DNA from: Nansenia antarctica
Lineage: Eukaryota > Chordata > Actinopteri > Argentiniformes > Microstomatidae
Assembly: GCA_963989245.1 (NCBI GenBank)
Contig: OZ022345.1
Location: 42,710,986 to 42,774,985 of the forward strand
Direction of reading: 5' to 3'
DNA length: 64,000 nucleotides
Under the pieces are notes generated by a model. It saw only the letters and a list, made by a program, of their open reading frames with translations, had not been told where the DNA came from and made no database searches. The translations under genes and the position numbers were made by a program. Shown one piece after another: positions 10,444-21,465 of the stretch. Numbering within the stretch: the stretch's first letter is position 1; every line of letters begins with the position of its first letter.

Positions 10444-11729
10444 AAACGAGTGTCAAAAGCATCTTCAACCTCTCTAAGTCCTTCCGACCTACCCCAGCCC
10501 AAATATCCCTACTCAAAAGGGGCCTCTCCTTTATCCCCACCCTCGACGTAACCAAGAGGTCTCGCACGCGATTACAAACGGAGGCTCTCTCCTACCACAG
10601 GCGTCTAAAATTAATAGCTTCTTTGATAGACCCCGAAAACACAGTAGAGATCCCCCGGTTCCTACCCAAATCCACCTGGGAACCTTCCTACACCCAACTC
10701 CCCCATTTACTATCCTGTCTGAGGCAAGCGGATGACGAAGCCATCTCCTCCATGCCCCTTCTCCAGGAAACCCCCAACCTACTACCAGAAGAAGTCTCAG
10801 CCCTCAAATTACTCCAAAATGACCCACACATAATCATCAAACCGGCAGATAAAGGCTCAGTGGTCGTCGTTTTGGACAGAGACCAATACATCACTGAAGC
10901 CGAAAGACAATTAAATTTACCACAATATTACACAAAACTAGCGGCACCTATCTTCCCCAACACTGCCTTAGAAATCTTTGACATACTGTCAGAATTACAC
11001 GGCACAGGCCACATTAATGACAAACAAATACGCTACCTGGCCGGTGAGGTAGATCCACAAGCCAGATGCTTTTACCTCCTCCCTAAAATTCATAAACCCC
11101 CTTCCTCGTGGCCTAAGCCCCTTGAGATACCAGCGGGCAGACCCATAGTCTCAGACTGCGGCAGCGAGACCTATGGTATTTCAGAATATATTGATCATTT
11201 CCTTAACCCCCTAGCTACTCTTCACTCTAGCTATGTTAAAGACACTTACGACTTCATAGCCAAAGTTAAATCAGCCCAGTTGGGCCCCAATTACCTACTC
11301 TTTTCGATGGACGTAGACAGCCTATATACTAACATCGAAACTGCACCAGGGTTAGCGGCAGTCCGCAAGTGCCTATTGGAGAATCCGGTAGTGGGTCGAC
11401 CGGACTTTCAAATCATGAGACTCCTGGAAATAGCACTTACCAAAAATGACTTTAACTTCAATGGCCAAACCTACTTGCAGATCAAGGGAGTAGCCATGGG
11501 CAAAACATTTGCCCCAGCCCTGGCAGACATCTATATGGCAGAATGGGAAAGGACCATCCTCCCCCTCTGCCCCCTCAAACCATCTTACTACCTCCGGTAC
11601 TTAGACGACATCTGGGACATTTGGCCTTACTCCAGGGAAGAATTCAAGGAATTCGCTAATATACTAAATTCCCACCACAAATCCATTACCCTCAAACATA
11701 GCCTTGATTTAACTCCATTGATTTCCTAG
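10419..11729 (+). pseudogene. Penelope-like reverse transcriptase, unit A (3' truncated)
   Basis: RT of a Penelope-like retroelement. The frame is open from 10,419 with no ATG; the recognisable N-terminal block (NLSKSFRPTPAQ) starts near 10,461. Landmarks are the KPADKGSVVVV block (about 10,842-10,874), FYLLPKIHKP, GRPIVSDC, MDVDSLYTNI, GVAMGKTFAPALAD and the catalytic YLDD (11,598-11,609). This copy reads DDIWDIW where units B-D read DDIWGIW. A one-base shift near 11,720 ends the frame at 11,729, and homologous thumb sequence continues in another frame to about 11,925. Only this unit keeps the N-terminal block in frame, because units B-D carry one extra C near 10,617. The C-terminal GIY-YIG endonuclease is absent. 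Confidence 0.85.
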
Positions 11730-12411
11730 ACACCACAACCTTCAAAGGAAATAATTTCCCCCTAACAGGTAAACTGGATATTAAAGTGTTTTTTAAGGAC
11801 ACTGATACCCATTCCCTCCTCCACCGAACTAGTTTCCATCCTCCCCACACCTTCAGAGGCCTAGTAAAGTCCCAATTACTTAGATTCCACCGCATCTGCA
11901 CCCAGCACAGAGACTTTGAGATGGCTCTTTACCCCCCTCCCCCTCCCCACACACCCAACCAACACCTACCTCCAAAAAGAAGAAAAAAAAAAAACTCCCC
12001 CTAATGGACATCACCTTCCCCCTCCTACCCTAACACCATACAGGGCTTAAAGTTCTCCGGCACGGTGGAACTCCTATAATAGTAAAGTATATATGCATCT
12101 ACCATACATTTGTATCCATGTCACATGAATAATGCAACCCTATGTTTCTTTGAACTTTCTACAATACTATAGAATTATAATTTTGTATACTATCAAGATA
12201 ACTGAGACTACTAACATCTGTTGAATTAGATTTTTTTTGTAAAAATGTTTATAAGAGTTTAATTGTTTTTGGTTCAATTTGGTTCTACCTTTATCGATAG
12301 ATATTGTTTGAAAGAAGATTAAATATTGATATGTCTATATTTCTTTAAAAATGACTTAATATTTCATGTTGTGTCCTATTTTTTTCACATTACTGTCGGC
12401 TCTAATTATAA

Positions 12412-13044
12412 GTCCATGCAGGTATCAGTGAACAACCTCAAAGAAGTAGGACACACAACCCCAGCACCATTACGGATAAGGGCACCCCCACCCCACCTTC
12501 CAACCCTAGTCTTACGGCACTCCACACCCTACATGACCATTACGGGGATAAAACCTCCTGGACCCTCCACCCCACACATGAGACCATTATCCTGGAGGAT
12601 TCCAACCTCAGGAGGCTCCCCCAACTCCAGGATAACAAAATTCAGGTGGACACCTACCCAGGCGCCAGACTCGACCACGCTACCGCGATACTCTCAGGGA
12701 TTCCCCGACCTTGCCCGGAGGTCAAAAGAGTAATTTTATCATTTGGTCTAAACAACAGAGATAGGAACTCTAGGGAGTTCCTAAAAAAAATCCTTAAAGA
12801 CATGGTCGCAAAAGCAGAGTCAAAATTTCCAATGGCCACCATCCTGGTCCCCAAAATTAATTACTCTAACGACTTACCTGAGGACCACAAAATTAGACTG
12901 CTTGACCTCAACAACTCCATTGAGGATCTCAGCCACATCCCCAAAATCCCTCCACAGGACTTTCACACCTCCCAAGACCTTATCCATTGGACACCCCTTA
13001 CAGGGGTCAATATTTGGGCTCTCTGGCGAGGCTTCTTAAACTAG
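12412..13044 (+). CDS. SGNH/GDSL-hydrolase-like ORF1 of the Penelope-like element, unit A
   Basis: The frame is open from 12,412 (after TAA at 12,409) to 13,044; the first ATG is at 12,646, inside the domain, so the real start is probably supplied upstream or by splicing at the TGCAG near 12,421. Four hydrolase blocks can be seen: EDSN for the usual GDSN (about 12,597), YPGARLDH (about 12,655), GLNNRD (about 12,745) and a closing DLIHW (about 12,976). Such esterase-like domains occur in the first ORF of several LINE groups; a role in RNA or membrane handling is guessed, not shown. It precedes only an internally deleted RT remnant here, so ORF1 and full RT are never adjacent in normal order in this window. 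Confidence 0.65.
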   Translation, partial: VHAGISEQPQRSRTHNPSTITDKGTPTPPSNPSLTALHTLHDHYGDKTSWTLHPTHETIILEDSNLRRLPQLQDNKIQVDTYPGARLDHATAILSGIPRPCPEVKRVILSFGLNNRDRNSREFLKKILKDMVAKAESKFPMATILVPKINYSNDLPEDHKIRLLDLNNSIEDLSHIPKIPPQDFHTSQDLIHWTPLTGVNIWALWRGFLN

Positions 13045-13114
13045 GGGCCCTTTCTAGCATAGACCTAGAGGATAACGTCACTAACCCCCATCACCCAGAT
13101 ACAAGGTTTGAAAG

Positions 13115-14052
13115 TAGGGCTGCACGATTAATCGATTTTAAATCGAAATCGCGATTTGAAATGACGCGATTAGCTAATCGCAAAGCCTGCGATTTGCCTG
13201 CGATTTTTTTTTTTTTTTTTTTTTACAATTTTTTTTTTTTTTTTTTTTTTTACAATTTTTTTTCATAATTGCTTTGGACTTGATTAGTTGAATCAGGTGT
13301 GCTGGTGGTGGAACAGATCAAATATGTGGAGCGGCTGGGGCGCCCCGAGGAGAGGGTTGAGAAACACCACTACCCGTATGGGATACGTCATACAGCGCGT
13401 CGGATTCAACGTCAATGAACGTCAACGTCAATGAACGTAAAAAAAAAAGACACTTGTTGAGAGAAACAAAATGGTGTTGCTGTTTAAAAAAAACATAAAT
13501 AAATATGTTGTCCCAATTCATATCTTTTAAGTTCTCATCCTTGCATTAGAATTAGAGCAGTTAATAGTTTGATGGTATCATGTGGTAATGCTCTCTGAAA
13601 ATAGGTGATAGATAGATTCATCCAATCACCTGCCAAGTATTTTTTGAAAGTACCTGCCCTTTTCCAAACAGCTTCCAATTAAGCTTTCCTAGATGGTTGT
13701 GTGAAACAAACCACCTGAGTCAGGTTAGTAATGCTCCATCACATGTTTTAATCTGAAGCTTGATTTTAAAGCAACCCAACTTTAAAGCAACCCAATGTAA
13801 GTTTAGTTCTTTCACTCGTAGCTCGGGCTGTGGGGGTGCTAGAGGAGGGAGCCTCTAAGTCCCCTGAAGACGTACAAACAAACTGCACGTTGATACGACC
13901 TTCCTAGCCGGAGATATGGCCACACTTTACAAAAACTCCCTTTTTTTTTTTTTTTTTGCTATTTAAAAAAAAAAAAATCGCAAATTAATCGCAATCGCGA
14001 TATCTGTCCAAATAATCGCAATTCGATTTTTTCCCCAAATCGTGCAGCCCTA
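13115..14052. mobile_element. non-autonomous hAT element (MITE) in unit A
   Basis: It is 938 bp long, with terminal inverted repeats TAGGGCTGCACGATTAATCG at the left and a complementary CGTGCAGCCCTA end at the right. An 8-bp target duplication TTTGAAAG flanks it (13,107-13,114 and 14,053-14,060); units C and D show the empty site with one TTTGAAAG. Long A and T runs and no coding potential. Confidence 0.9.
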
Positions 14053-14060
14053 TTTGAAAG

Positions 14061-14221
14061 CCTATCTACCTCTAAGTCCTTCAGACCTACCCCAGCACAA
14101 ATTCCTAAACTATAACTCCATTGATTCCCCAGACACCACCACCTCCCCCCAAAAAAAATATGCCAGAAAAAGGACACTGATACCCATTCCCTCCTCCACC
14201 GAACTAGGAGGTGGGGATGTT
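14061..14221 (+). pseudogene. internally deleted Penelope RT remnant at the end of unit A
   Basis: The RT N-terminal block (TSKSFRPTPAQ) is joined directly to the short region around the end of the RT frame (ACTCCATTGATT) and then to the thumb block DTDTHSLLH, skipping about 1.2 kb. It ends at CCGAACTAG, then a short GGAGGTGGGGATGTT bridge leads into unit B. Identical remnants close units B (22,180-22,384), C (25,680-25,848) and D (29,133-29,394, longer). Confidence 0.75.
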
Positions 14222-14257
14222 GGAGGTATATCAATGACAATAAAGACCATTCATTCA

Positions 14258-14423
14258 TATGATAGTTATATGATGGTTATAGTTATATGATGGTTGTGTG
14301 ATGGTTGTATGATGGTTATATGATGGTTATATGATGGTTGTGTGATGGTTATATGATGGTTATATGATGGTTAAATGATGGTTGTGTGATGGTTATATGA
14401 TGGTTGTGTGATGGTTGTGTGAT
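14258..14423 (+). repeat. 11-bp minisatellite, unit B
   Basis: Same 11-bp units and order as in unit A, about 15 copies. Confidence 0.9.
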
Positions 14424-14516
14424 AGTTGTCCTGGCTATTGCCTGTCTGAAGCAGAGCGATTCCCTCCCCAGTAGAAGCAGGTGTAGCTGTGTATCGAGGT
14501 GTGGCAGTGTGGCACC

Positions 14517-14856
14517 ATGTGGCTGTTGAGAACAACCTGTGTGATTCTGCTGAAGACTCTCACGCTGACAGGTGAGTAGAACTGTTTACTATTTTACTAA
14601 ACAATATATTATATCATCACTGCTACTGCTGCTCACAATCACTGCTCATGAATTCACTGCTGTTTGGTTGTGAAATAGACACTAGACATTATGAAACATT
14701 ACAACATGTAATTCATAACTGTTCAATGTTTCATATTTCCTAGACATTATTTCTATGATTGTTAGACACAGTATGTCTGATGCTGTAATTGTTCCTCGTG
14801 GCTGGAGAACCTGTGTTGATGACAGTCTTGATGTGATATTAATCCCCATCACCTAG
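14517..14856 (+). CDS. possible two-exon leader, unit B (exons 14517-14571 and 14744-14856)
   Basis: As in unit A, with one replacement in the signal-peptide core (M to K in the ILLKTL stretch). A lysine there would weaken the hydrophobic core. Donor GTGAGT and acceptor TTTCCTAG are retained, and the joined frame ends at the same TAG (14,854-14,856). Confidence 0.35.
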
Positions 14857-16143
14857 AAACGAGTGTCAAAAGCATCTTCAACCTCTCTAAGTCCTTCCGA
14901 CCTACCCCAGCCCAAATTTCCCTACTCAAAAGGGGCCTCTCCTTTATCCCCACCCTCGACGTAACCAAGAGGTCTCGCACGCGATTACAAACGGAGGCTC
15001 TCTCCTACCACAGGCGTCTAAAATTAATAGCCTTCTTTGATAGACCCCGAAAACACAGTAGAGATCCCCCGGTTCCTACCCAAATCCACCTGGGAACCTT
15101 CCTACACCCAACTCCCCCATTTACTATCCTGTCTGAGGCAAGCGGATGACGAAGCCATCTCCTCCATGCCCCTTCTCCAGGAAACCCCCAACCTACTACC
15201 AGAAGAAGTCTCAGCCCTCAAATTACTCCAAAATGACCCACACATAATCATCAAACCGGCAGATAAAGGCTCAGTGGTCGTCGTTTTGGACAGAGACCAA
15301 TACATCACTGAAGCCGAAAGACAATTAAATTTACCACAATATTACACAAAACTAGCGGCACCTATCTTCCCCAACACTGCCTTAGAAATCTTTGACATAC
15401 TGTCAGAATTACACGGCACAGGCCACATTAATGACAAACAAATACGCTACCTGGCCGGTGAGGTAGATCCACAAGCCAGATGCTTTTACCTCCTCCCTAA
15501 AATTCATAAACCCCCTTCCTCGTGGCCTAAGCCCCTTGAGATACCAGCGGGCAGACCCATAGTCTCAGACTGCGGCAGCGAGACCTATGGTATTTCAGAA
15601 TATATTGATCATTTCCTTAACCCCCTAGCTACTCTTCACTCTAGCTATGTTAAAGACACTTACGACTTCATAGCCAAAGTTAAATCAGCCCAGTTGGGCC
15701 CCAATTACCTACTCTTTTCGATGGACGTAGACAGCCTATATACTAACATCGAAACTGCACCAGGGTTAGCGGCAGTCCGCAAGTGCCTATTGGAGAATCC
15801 GGTAGTGGGTCGACCGGACTTTCAAATCATGAGACTCCTGGAAATAGCACTTACCAAAAATGACTTCAACTTCAATGGCCAAACCTACTTGCAGATCAAG
15901 GGAGTAGCCATGGGCAAAACATTTGCCCCAGCCCTGGCAGACATCTATATGGCAGAATGGGAAAGGACCATCCTCCCCCTCTGCCCCCTCAAACCATCTT
16001 ACTACCTCCGGTACTTAGACGACATCTGGGGCATTTGGCCTTACTCCAGGGAAGAATTCAAGGAATTCGCTAATATACTAAATTCCCACCACAAATCCAT
16101 TACCCTCAAACATAGCCTTGATTTAACTCCATTGATTTCCTAG
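14839..16143 (+). pseudogene. Penelope-like reverse transcriptase, unit B
   Basis: Nearly identical to unit A RT. One extra C near 15,032 puts the N-terminal block out of frame, so the long frame begins at 15,037 with a TTG. Catalytic YLDD is kept, followed by DIWGIW as in C and D. The same late frameshift as in unit A ends it at 16,143, so the defect predates array growth. Confidence 0.85.
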
Positions 16144-16823
16144 ACACCACAACCTTCAAAGGAAATAATTTCCCCCTAACAGGTAAACTGGATATTAAAG
16201 TGTTTTTTAAGGACACTGATACCCATTCCCTCCTCCACCGAACTAGTTTCCATCCTCCCCACACCTTCAGAGGCCTAGTAAAGTCCCAATTACTTAGATT
16301 CCACCGCATCTGCACCCAGCACAGAGACTTTGAGATGGCTCTTTACCCCCCTCCCCCTCCCCACACACCCAACCAACACCTACCTCCAAAAAGAAGAAAA
16401 AAAAAACTCCCCCTAATGGACATCACCTTCTCCCTCCTACCCTAACACCATACAGGGCTTAAAGTTCTCCGGCACGGTGGAACTCCTATAATAGTAAAGT
16501 ATATATGCATCTACCATACATTTGTATCCATGTCACATGAATAATGCAACCCTATGTTTCTTTGAACTTTCTACAATACTATAGAATTATAATTTTGTAT
16601 ACTATCAAGATAACTGAGACTACTAACATCTGTTGAATTAGATTTTTTTTGTAAAAATGTTTATAAGAGTTTAATTGTTTTTGGTTCAATTTGGTTCTAC
16701 CTTTATCGATAGATATTGTTTGAAAGAAGATTAAATATTGATATGTCTATATTTCTTTAAAAATGACTTAATATTTCATGTTGTGTCCTATTTTTTTCAC
16801 ATTACTGTCGGCTCTAATTATAA

Positions 16824-17456
16824 GTCCATGCAGGTATCAGTGAACAACCTCAAAGAAGTAGGACACACAACCCCAGCACCATTACGGATAAGGGCACCCC
16901 CACCCCACCTTCCAACCCTAGTCTTACGGCACTCCACACCCTACATGACCATTACGGGGATAAAACCTCCTGGACCCTCCACCCCACACATGAGACCATT
17001 ATCCTGGAGGATTCCAACCTCAGGAGGCTCCCCCAACTCCAGGATAACAAAATTCAGGTGGACACCTACCCAGGCGCCAGACTCGACCACGCTACCGCGA
17101 TACTCTCAGGGATTCCCCGACCTTGCCCGGAGGTCAAAAGAGTAATTTTATCATTTGGTCTAAACAACAGAGATAGGAACTCTAGGGAGTTCCTAAAAAA
17201 AATCCTTAAAGACATGGTCGCAAAAGCAGAGTCAAAATTTCCAATGGCCACCATCCTGGTCCCCAAAATTAATTACTCTAACGACTTACCTGAGGACCAC
17301 AAAATTAGACTGCTTGACCTCAACAACTCCATTGAGGATCTCAGCCACATCCCCAAAATCCCTCCACAGGACTTTCACACCTCCCAAGACCTTATCCATT
17401 GGACACCCCTTACAGGGGTCAATATTTGGGCTCTCTGGCGAGGCTTCTTAAACTAG
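16824..17456 (+). CDS. SGNH-like ORF1, unit B
   Basis: Same reading as unit A ORF1 with no visible change; first ATG at 17,058. Followed 19 bases later by the target duplication of the hAT insertion. Confidence 0.6.
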   Translation, partial: VHAGISEQPQRSRTHNPSTITDKGTPTPPSNPSLTALHTLHDHYGDKTSWTLHPTHETIILEDSNLRRLPQLQDNKIQVDTYPGARLDHATAILSGIPRPCPEVKRVILSFGLNNRDRNSREFLKKILKDMVAKAESKFPMATILVPKINYSNDLPEDHKIRLLDLNNSIEDLSHIPKIPPQDFHTSQDLIHWTPLTGVNIWALWRGFLN

Positions 17457-17639
17457 GGGCCCTTTCTAGCATAGACCTAGAGTAGTGGTCACCAACCCGT
17501 CGATCGCGATCGACTGGTAGATCTTTGAGACTTTCCCTGTAGATCTTTGATTGATAAAAAAAAAAAAAAAAAAAAAATTTAATAATACATTTTACATTTA
17601 AAAAAATTAAAAATACACAAAGAGCCTATGTTTTGCACG

Positions 17640-17670
<31 letters not shown>

Positions 17671-18250
17671 AGCAAACTGTTGTGTCGCAAATGCTGCATG
17701 AAAGTGACCAATCAGATAAGAGAATAGTACTGCTACGTGACTCGCAAAAAAAACATTTGTCAAAATGGTTTTCCAGGATTCTACAACAAAGGTGGATTTC
17801 TTCACTCTTTTGCACTTAAAGGAGAACACGAGGGGTGTGGATATTTACAATGAGTTAAAAAAATATGTCGGTGAAAATGACATACCCATTCATAAACTAG
17901 TGGCGATTACTACTGACGGGGCCCCAGCAATGCGCAATGGATTTATTGGACTGTGTCGTAATGACCCTGATTTTCCCTCCTTCGTCAATTATCACTGTGT
18001 GATCCATCAGCAGGCCTTGGCTGGTAAGGTGTTGGACTTTTCCCATGTAATGACACTGGTGGTGAAACTAGTCAACTCGATTCGAGCGAAAGCGCTTCAG
18101 CACCGCTTATTCAAAGCGTTATTGGACGAGCTCGACGCTGCTTACGGAGACCTGCTTCTCCATGCTGATGTGCGGTGGTTGAGTCGCGGCAAAGTGCTGC
18201 AGCGATTTGTCGACTTGCTGCCCGAGATCAAGACGTTCCTGTCGACAAGG

Positions 18251-18493
18251 CAAGTGGTAGTAAATATGTTCATAGGCAAAGGACTTAAATTGGTGTGGAA
18301 AGTCAGATCTTTACCTTTTCTTTTTACTGTTTCCCCCTGCTTTTATATTCATTCTATGCATGTATATGTTTTTATATATGTTTTTATTCACTTTATGTTC
18401 TTATTCCTGTTGTAAAGCACTTTGAGCTGCATTTCTTGTATGAAAGGTGCTATATAAATAAAGCTTTACTTACTTAGGCCTACTTAATTACAA
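18251..18493 (+). mobile_element. short retroposon tail inserted in the hAT transposase
   Basis: A 3' end of the type TGTAAAGCACTTTGAGCTGC followed by GCTATATAAATAAAG, as seen at ends of fish LINE/SINE families. It is flanked by a short repeat ACAAGG (about 18,245-18,250 and 18,488-18,493). The family was not determined. Confidence 0.55.
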
Positions 18494-18535
18494 GGAACGA
18501 GGAGCACAAGGAACTGGCAGACGATGCGTGGCTAC

Positions 18536-19347
18536 TAGGGGTGTAACGGATCACGGAAATTCCGTGATCCGTTCGGATCGCCCTCCACGGTTCGGAACGC
18601 ATGTGTACCGCGGATCAATTGCAAAATGTTAACAAGTAATAATATTACTTAATATCTTACTTAATATCTCTTGTAAATCACAATGTAGAGTTGCCATGAA
18701 AAGATAGACGCGACAGTTGCGGGCTTTGTTGTACTTTAAAGCGCAATGATAGGTTGATAATGCGAAAGAAAAAGAATCCGTTGTTTGCTCACTACACGTG
18801 AAGCTGGAAATCCACAACAACAAGGCTGCGTTCGTAAATCCGCTCTGGAATCTGATCAGCGTTCAAGGAACGCCTCTTGTCCAATCAAATTACTTGGTCC
18901 CTTTATGACGTCGGACCCAGTGTGCGCTCCGGCGCTCTCAAAGCGAATTTACGAACGCGGCCCAAGTGTATCATGTTACGTTGTTCGGCGGAGAAGAACT
19001 CGAAATGCCTCCTCATCATTTAAATCCCATGTATTGGAGCACTTTGGCTTCTCTGTCAACTATGACGGGAGGCACGAAAAAGGTAGCTCGACAACTTCTG
19101 ATAATGTAGGCATTTTTTTCATACCATGTTCAAAATAAGGGTTCACTTTATTATTTAGTTAAAAGTGGCATAAAACATGTTTATTCATCTGCTAGAGCCC
19201 AGTGACTCACTGCTGCAACCAGGCGAGGCTCCTCCCTCTCTCCTATCATTTAAATTGAGTGTATTTCAGTATAATTATGTAATGTTTGAGTGTAGAATAT
19301 GTTATATATATATATATATATTATATATATATATATGTATATATATG

Positions 19348-19398
<51 letters not shown>

Positions 19399-19588
19399 CC
19401 AGTTTTGACATCTTGAATGTTGTTGGTTTTTGTCACATAGTAAAAGTGGTGTTTTTACAGAATTTAAGGAAAAAGCAGTTTTTATAAAAACAAAAATGTT
19501 TTGTGTTGATCCGAAAAATGATCCGATCCGTGACTCAAAAACCGTGACACGATCCGATCCGTGAGTTAGGTGATCCGTTACACCCCTA
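18536..19588. mobile_element. non-autonomous hAT MITE (TAGGGGTGTAACGG family), full length
   Basis: 1053 bp; ends TAGGGGTGTAACGGATCA and its complement TGATCCGTTACACCCCTA; 8-bp target duplication GTGGCTAC at 18,528-18,535 and 19,589-19,596. It contains a TA-rich microsatellite at about 19,304-19,396. No coding region. Confidence 0.9.
19304..19396. repeat. (TA)n/(ATGTAT)n microsatellite
   Basis: Almost pure TA dinucleotides broken by a few ATGTATG units; reading frames across it are artefacts. Confidence 0.95.
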
Positions 19589-20313
19589 GTGGCTACTGGA
19601 CCTGGGGTTCCTGACAGACATAACCGCAAAACTGAACGCACTCAACTACGAGCTGCAGGGAAAAGACCGACACCTTCCCCACATGATAAGCACAGTAAAT
19701 GGGTTCAAGGTCAAGCTCGGTGTTTGGACCACACACACCTAAAGAATGGGAGGCTGACACACTTTCCCAACCTGGAGAAAATGTCACAGGCCTTGGAAGA
19801 CAATGATGCTTTTCACCCTGAGCAGTACTGTGCTCCCCTGGACAAACTGGCAACAGAGTTCAATCAGCGTTTTGGTGAGTTAGATGTCATGGGAGATATT
19901 GCTGCATTTGTCTCAAACCCAGGGCTGGACTGGCCATCTGGCATACCGGGCATTTGCCCGGTGGGCCGCGGTAGTTTTGGGCTGAGCCGACCGGCAAAAT
20001 ATTTTTTTTATTTTTTTTTATTTTTATTTTTTTTTAACCAGCCGGCCCGGCCGAAAGCTACCATCGGACGGACCATAAATCGAAAGCTACCATTGAATGG
20101 CCCATAAATCAGGGACAGCGGCCCATTGGTCAATTTTCTATACAGACACTGGGCTAGCCCAATCAACAGAGAGAAGGGGGGGGGGGGGGGTCAGGGGTCA
20201 CGCACGCACGCAGCACCAGACCTCCGTCTCAGTTTCGCGGTAGTTTTGGGCCGAGCCGGCCGGCAAAATAAATGTAGTTAGCCTGGATAGTTACTAGATA
20301 GATACTGAGAGAG

Positions 20314-20586
20314 ATGGAGCGCAAAAGCACACTAAAACGGAAGGGAGGCTGGGAAAAACTTAGGGAGAAAAACAAAAAGAAACTCGAGGCAGATGCTGCC
20401 AAATGTGTAAACATTAGGGACATGTTTGCTGCACCCTCAAGTTTACCACAGCAGCAACAGCAACAGGTTGAAGAGGAGGCTGGCAGGGAGGAGCGGGAGC
20501 AGGGTACAGATACAGAGGATAGAGAGGATACAGAAGAAGCGGGGCCGAGTCAGCCTGTAACCGTTGACCCGGTAAGGAAAATATAG
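20314..20586 (+). pseudogene. lysine- and glutamine-rich ORF, possible hAT-family transposase N-terminus
   Basis: 90 codons from ATG at 20,314 to the stop at 20,584. It opens with a basic stretch (MERKSTLKRKGGW), has KCVNIRDMF and six glutamines in a row, and ends in an acidic tail. Short basic starts with a CxxIxDMF-like motif are seen in some hAT-related fish transposases, but no catalytic part follows, so this is a remnant at best. Confidence 0.4.
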
Positions 20587-20594
20587 GTAGCTGT

Positions 20595-20850
20595 TAGGGG
20601 TGTAACGGATCGCCCCCCACGGTTCGGCACGCATGTGTACCGCGGATCAATTGCAAAATGTAACCAAGTAATAATATTACTTAATATTAGTTAATATCCC
20701 TTGTAAATCACAATGTAGAGTTGCCATGAAAAGATAGACGCGACAGTTGCGTGCTTTGTTTTACTCTAAAGCGCAATGATAGGTTGATAATGGGAAAAAA
20801 AATCTAGAACAACAAGGCTGCGTTCGTAAATTCGCTCTGGAATCTGATCA
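20595..20850. mobile_element. truncated second copy of the TAGGGGTGTAACGG MITE
   Basis: Matches the left 300 bases of the 18,536 MITE, lacks an internal palindromic block of about 27 bases right after the terminal repeat, and breaks off at AATCTGATCA. No right terminal repeat or target duplication was found. Confidence 0.8.
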
Positions 20851-21465
20851 CTGAGTACACTGGTCTACTTGCACTGGTACCATTGCTTACTGTATGTAGT
20901 CGTCTTTGTAGTGGTTTGGGGGAATACTACAGTTTGTCATATGACTGTACAGCACAATATATAAGACGAGTATATAAGGCAAGTATTTTTGTGCTGGTGG
21001 GTGTGGTCCGACCGATTGGGGTGGGCCTGTCTGGGCCAAAAATGCCAGGGCCTAATTTTTGTCCCAGTCCAGCCCTGCTCAAACCCATTTGTGCCCATTG
21101 ATATAGAGCAGGTAGCAGCCAAATTCCAGCAAGTATTTACTTTGCCAAGTGGAGTTGACATGGAGATGGTTGATTTACAAAATGACATAGAGCTGAAAGC
21201 CAGGTCAAGGGACAGTGACTTTTGGGGACTTGTCAGCAGAGAGAAGTGTCCTCTTCTCACTGCATGTGCACTAAGAGTGAGAGCCTACTTTGGATCCACA
21301 TATCTCTGTGAAATGTCATTTTCACAGATGAAAATAATCAAATCAAAGTACAGGAGCCGCCTTACTGACAGACACCTCACAGACTGTCTCAGACTGGCAG
21401 TCAGTAGCTATGAGCCAAACTACAAAGCACTTGTAGACAGTATCCAGTCACAACCATCACACTGA

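Larger units (their letters stand above)
19920..21077 (+). mobile_element. hAT derivative nested in the hAT transposon
   Basis: 1158 bp; ends CAGGGCTGGACTGG and CCAGTCCAGCCCTG; 8-bp target duplication CTCAAACC at 19,912-19,919 and 21,078-21,085. Contains a short ORF resembling a transposase N-terminus, a G-run (about 20,178-20,190) and a truncated MITE. Confidence 0.9.
17765..21465 (+). pseudogene. hAT transposase (ZBED5/GTF2IRD2-like type), in four pieces
   Basis: Pieces are 17,765-18,250, 18,494-18,535, 19,589-19,919 and 21,078-21,465, separated by later insertions. Piece 1 has the ITTDGAPAM block with a catalytic aspartate, NYHCVIHQQ and DVRWLSRG (second aspartate). Piece 4 ends with CPLLTACALRVRAYFGSTYLCEMSFS-type sequence around the hAT dimerisation region and stops at 21,465. 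Joined across the inserts, the frame reads through except for one shift near 19,740. The N-terminal BED zinc finger is absent here; a related one lies alone at 57,142-57,396 on the minus strand. Transposase activity is lost. Confidence 0.85.

Noticed and set aside
12326..12733. 135-codon frame overlapping ORF1 in each Penelope unit
   Set aside because: It overlaps the SGNH-like frame in another phase, is proline/threonine-rich and has no recognisable motif.
19177..19487. Frames with long YIYIYI runs
   Set aside because: They are readings of the TA microsatellite.
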